From: Bacteroides sp.
GTDB taxonomy: Bacteria; Bacteroidota; Bacteroidia; Bacteroidales; Bacteroidaceae
Assembly (NCBI GenBank): GCA_019414725.1
Contig: DXLM01000093.1
Span: 1 to 10,167 of the forward strand
Direction: 5' to 3'
Length of the DNA: 10,167 nt
The notes under the pieces were generated by a model that saw nothing but the letters and a program-made list of their open reading frames with translations, was not told where the DNA came from and ran no database searches. The position numbers were made by a program, and so were the translations under genes. Within the stretch, counting starts at the first letter, position 1, and each line of letters begins with the position of its first letter. Of this stretch, positions 8,103 to 10,167 are shown piece by piece.

Positions 8103-10167
8103 ATGAAAAGACTAGTCCTATTGCTATTGAACTTACTGATGCCGATGATTCTGTTTGCAGCGTCCAATGACCTCTGTTTCCGTCATTTTTCTGTAGAAGA
8201 CGGACTATCATCCAATTCGGTACGTGCTTTAATGCAAGATAAATACGGTTTTCTATGGATAGGAACGGATGAAGGACTGAACCGCTATGACGGCACTACT
8301 GTAAAACTCTATAGACTGAAAGATAGGGGAGCTAATGAAGCTATTTCATCTTTATACAGCACCCTCAACAAAATATGGATAGGTACAGACGAAGGCATAT
8401 ATATCTATGATTACGAAACAGAAGATATAATGCCTTTTGTACTGGCCACCTCCAAAAATATCCATATTGAAACAAATACGAACCATATTGTCGAAGATAA
8501 AGACAAAAACCTATGGTTCACTACGGTAGGACAAGGAATATTCAAATACAACACTATCACCAACCACTTGGAGCAATACGAATTTAAAAACGCAAATGGT
8601 TTAATGGCAAGTGTACTGGTGGATAGTGAAAACCAAATATGGGCCATTACCAATTGGGGAAACTCAGGTCTTTTCAAACTGAATAAAGCAGAAAATAAAT
8701 TCGAGACTTTTCCGCTCTCCTATGAAAGCGGAAAGCATGACTCAAACGCATTGGTCATGTTGGAAGACTCGGAACATACACTGTGGTTAGGAACCTGGGA
8801 GTGTGGTTTGCAAAAAATCGATAAATACAGCGGAAAGGCCACTACTTATCTGCATCCCACAGACGGAAAAGGTGCCACCCATATTCATTCTATCATGGAA
8901 TATGCCCCTCACCAGCTACTCATAGGCTCGGATGACGGGCTTCTGTTATTCAATACCATTACAGAGGAATATCAATTGTTTACAGAAGATGAAACAAACC
9001 CACATTCATTGTCCAACCGTTTTGTTTATCCTATTATAAAAGATCATGAAGGTGGAATATGGATCGGAACTTACTATGGAGGAGTAAATTATATTTCACC
9101 CAATACTGGACAATTCGAAAGTTTTGTCCACTCACGTTTCTCCAATTCTGTTAACGGAACAGTCATCGGACGGTTCTGCGAAGACTCTAACGGAGATGTG
9201 TGGATCGCTTCGGATGACGGAGGGTTAAACCGCTTTTCTCCCAAAAATAGAAAATTTTCCCATTATTTGCCCTTAGAGGGAAAAAACAGTCTGTCCTATC
9301 ACAATGTACATGCACTTTGTATGGACGATGATAATTTATGGATCGGTACTTATACTGGAGGGGTAAACGTATTAAATCTGCAAACGGGAACTTTTAAAAC
9401 ATATTCTGCCTATCAGGATAATCCCGCCTCACTGGACGGAACCAGTTCTTATGCCATATTCAAAGACAGAAAAGAGAGAATATGGGTCACCTCCATGTCC
9501 GGAGTAAATCTATATAACCGGGAAAAAGATAATTTCACCCGAATTAAAGACTTGGACGCACTGACCATTGACATTGACCAGGATACCAAAGGAAATCTCT
9601 GGTTCTCCACCCAAGGCAAGGGATTATTTAAATACCATCCAGAAAAACAGATATGGAAGAACTATATACATGACCATAAAAATCCGAACTCACTGGCAAA
9701 CAACCAAGTGAACTGCGTACTGATTGACACAAACGGAGAGATGTGGGTGGGAACCATGAACGGGCTCTGCAAATACAATGCGGAAGAAGATGCATTCGAA
9801 ACTTTACCTCTTGAAATTCCCAGTCACAATATATGCAGCATCATCGAAGACCAACGCATATTGTGGCTCACCACCACCAAAGGGCTAGTGCGCTACACCC
9901 CTGGAGAAGGTTGCCGAGTATTTACTAAAAGCGACGGACTGCAAAGTGAACAATTCCTACCTAATGCTGCCTTAAAAGCATCGGATGGAAAAATCTATAT
10001 CGGCTCAGTAAACGGATTCAATGCTTTCTACCCCCATCAGATTAAGACAAATGTGATGCTTCCTCCAGTAATCATTACAGAACTGGAAATAGATAATAAG
10101 GAAATCCAAACTGGAAACAAACTGCTTCCAAAATCTCTCAACCAGTTGGAAGAACTGGAGCTATCCT
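8103..10167 (+). CDS. Hybrid two-component system sensor, periplasmic double-propeller half (3' partial)
   Basis: This reads as the N-terminal 688 residues of a PUL-type hybrid two-component regulator; the frame is open to the window end with no stop. Residues 1-20 are a signal peptide (Lys-Arg, then a Leu-rich core ending LFAA). Fourteen propeller repeats of the type D..G.LWIGT..GL.RYD follow, from LWIGTDEGLNRYD at residue 51 to IYIGSVNGFNAFYP at residue 631. Fourteen blades match the two seven-bladed propellers of known family members. PPVIITELEI from residue 654 starts a Y_Y_Y domain, which the window cuts. By family knowledge, a membrane segment, histidine kinase, receiver and AraC-type DNA-binding domain should follow, but none is visible. 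Known relatives bind an oligosaccharide in the periplasm and then activate the neighbouring susCD genes. The ATG at 8103 is chosen because it provides the signal peptide; the leader contains only A/G-rich sequence. A stand-alone propeller sensor kinase is the main alternative. Confidence 0.92.
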   Translation, partial: MKRLVLLLLNLLMPMILFAASNDLCFRHFSVEDGLSSNSVRALMQDKYGFLWIGTDEGLNRYDGTTVKLYRLKDRGANEAISSLYSTLNKIWIGTDEGIYIYDYETEDIMPFVLATSKNIHIETNTNHIVEDKDKNLWFTTVGQGIFKYNTITNHLEQYEFKNANGLMASVLVDSENQIWAITNWGNSGLFKLNKAENKFETFPLSYESGKHDSNALVMLEDSEHTLWLGTWECGLQKIDKYSGKATTYLHPTDGKGATHIHSIMEYAPHQLLIGSDDGLLLFNTITEEYQLFTEDETNPHSLSNRFVYPIIKDHEGGIWIGTYYGGVNYISPNTGQFESFVHSRFSNSVNGTVIGRFCEDSNGDVWIASDDGGLNRFSPKNRKFSHYLPLEGKNSLSYHNVHALCMDDDNLWIGTYTGGVNVLNLQTGTFKTYSAYQDNPASLDGTSSYAIFKDRKERIWVTSMSGVNLYNREKDNFTRIKDLDALTIDIDQDTKGNLWFSTQGKGLFKYHPEKQIWKNYIHDHKNPNSLANNQVNCVLIDTNGEMWVGTMNGLCKYNAEEDAFETLPLEIPSHNICSIIEDQRILWLTTTKGLVRYTPGEGCRVFTKSDGLQSEQFLPNAALKASDGKIYIGSVNGFNAFYPHQIKTNVMLPPVIITELEIDNKEIQTGNKLLPKSLNQLEELELS

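Noticed and set aside
8411..8677. 88-codon minus-strand frame inside the sensor gene
   Set aside because: It is antisense to blades of the propeller, whose repeat motif is clear on the + strand.
1..10167. CRISPR arrays, tRNA or rRNA genes, insertion sequences
   Set aside because: Coding sequence fills the window except for gaps of 26, 139 and 140 nt, none of which shows spaced direct repeats, tRNA-like folds or transposase-related ends.

Overview
The window looks like part of a polysaccharide utilisation locus (PUL) from a gut-type member of the Bacteroidota, most likely Bacteroides or Phocaeicola. The signs are an adjacent SusC/SusD pair, a lipoprotein signal followed by an acidic stretch, A-rich leaders without clear Shine-Dalgarno sites, moderate to low GC, and a two-propeller hybrid two-component sensor. 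The species cannot be fixed from the sequence alone.

All four genes lie on the + strand and together fill almost the whole window. (1) Positions 1-2820 hold a SusC-family TonB-dependent outer-membrane transporter whose N-terminus lies upstream of the window. (2) Positions 2847-4466 hold its SusD-family surface lipoprotein, complete, 26 nt downstream. (3) After a 139-nt gap with two hairpins, the second a good terminator candidate, positions 4606-7962 hold a 1118-residue secreted glycosidase of the beta-L-arabinofuranosidase superfamily (GH127/GH146-like). Its Glu/Cys/Cys-Cys zinc and catalytic residues are intact. It has an N-terminal bacterial Ig-like domain and a C-terminal tail of three or four FIVAR-like helical repeats. 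(4) After a 140-nt gap with a weak promoter candidate and a perfect inverted repeat, positions 8103-10167 hold the sensor half of a hybrid two-component system. It has a signal peptide, 14 propeller blades and the start of a Y_Y_Y domain, and it runs off the window end.

The likely joint function is as follows. SusC/SusD bind and import an oligosaccharide. The GH127/GH146-like enzyme removes a terminal sugar, probably beta-L-arabinofuranose, from a plant glycan such as arabinan, extensin-type or pectic side chains. The sensor binds a breakdown product in the periplasm and switches the locus on. The substrate is an inference from the enzyme family. The overall system is a recognisable PUL, not a new class of system. 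The least ordinary parts are the domain architecture of the glycosidase and the control elements in the two gaps.
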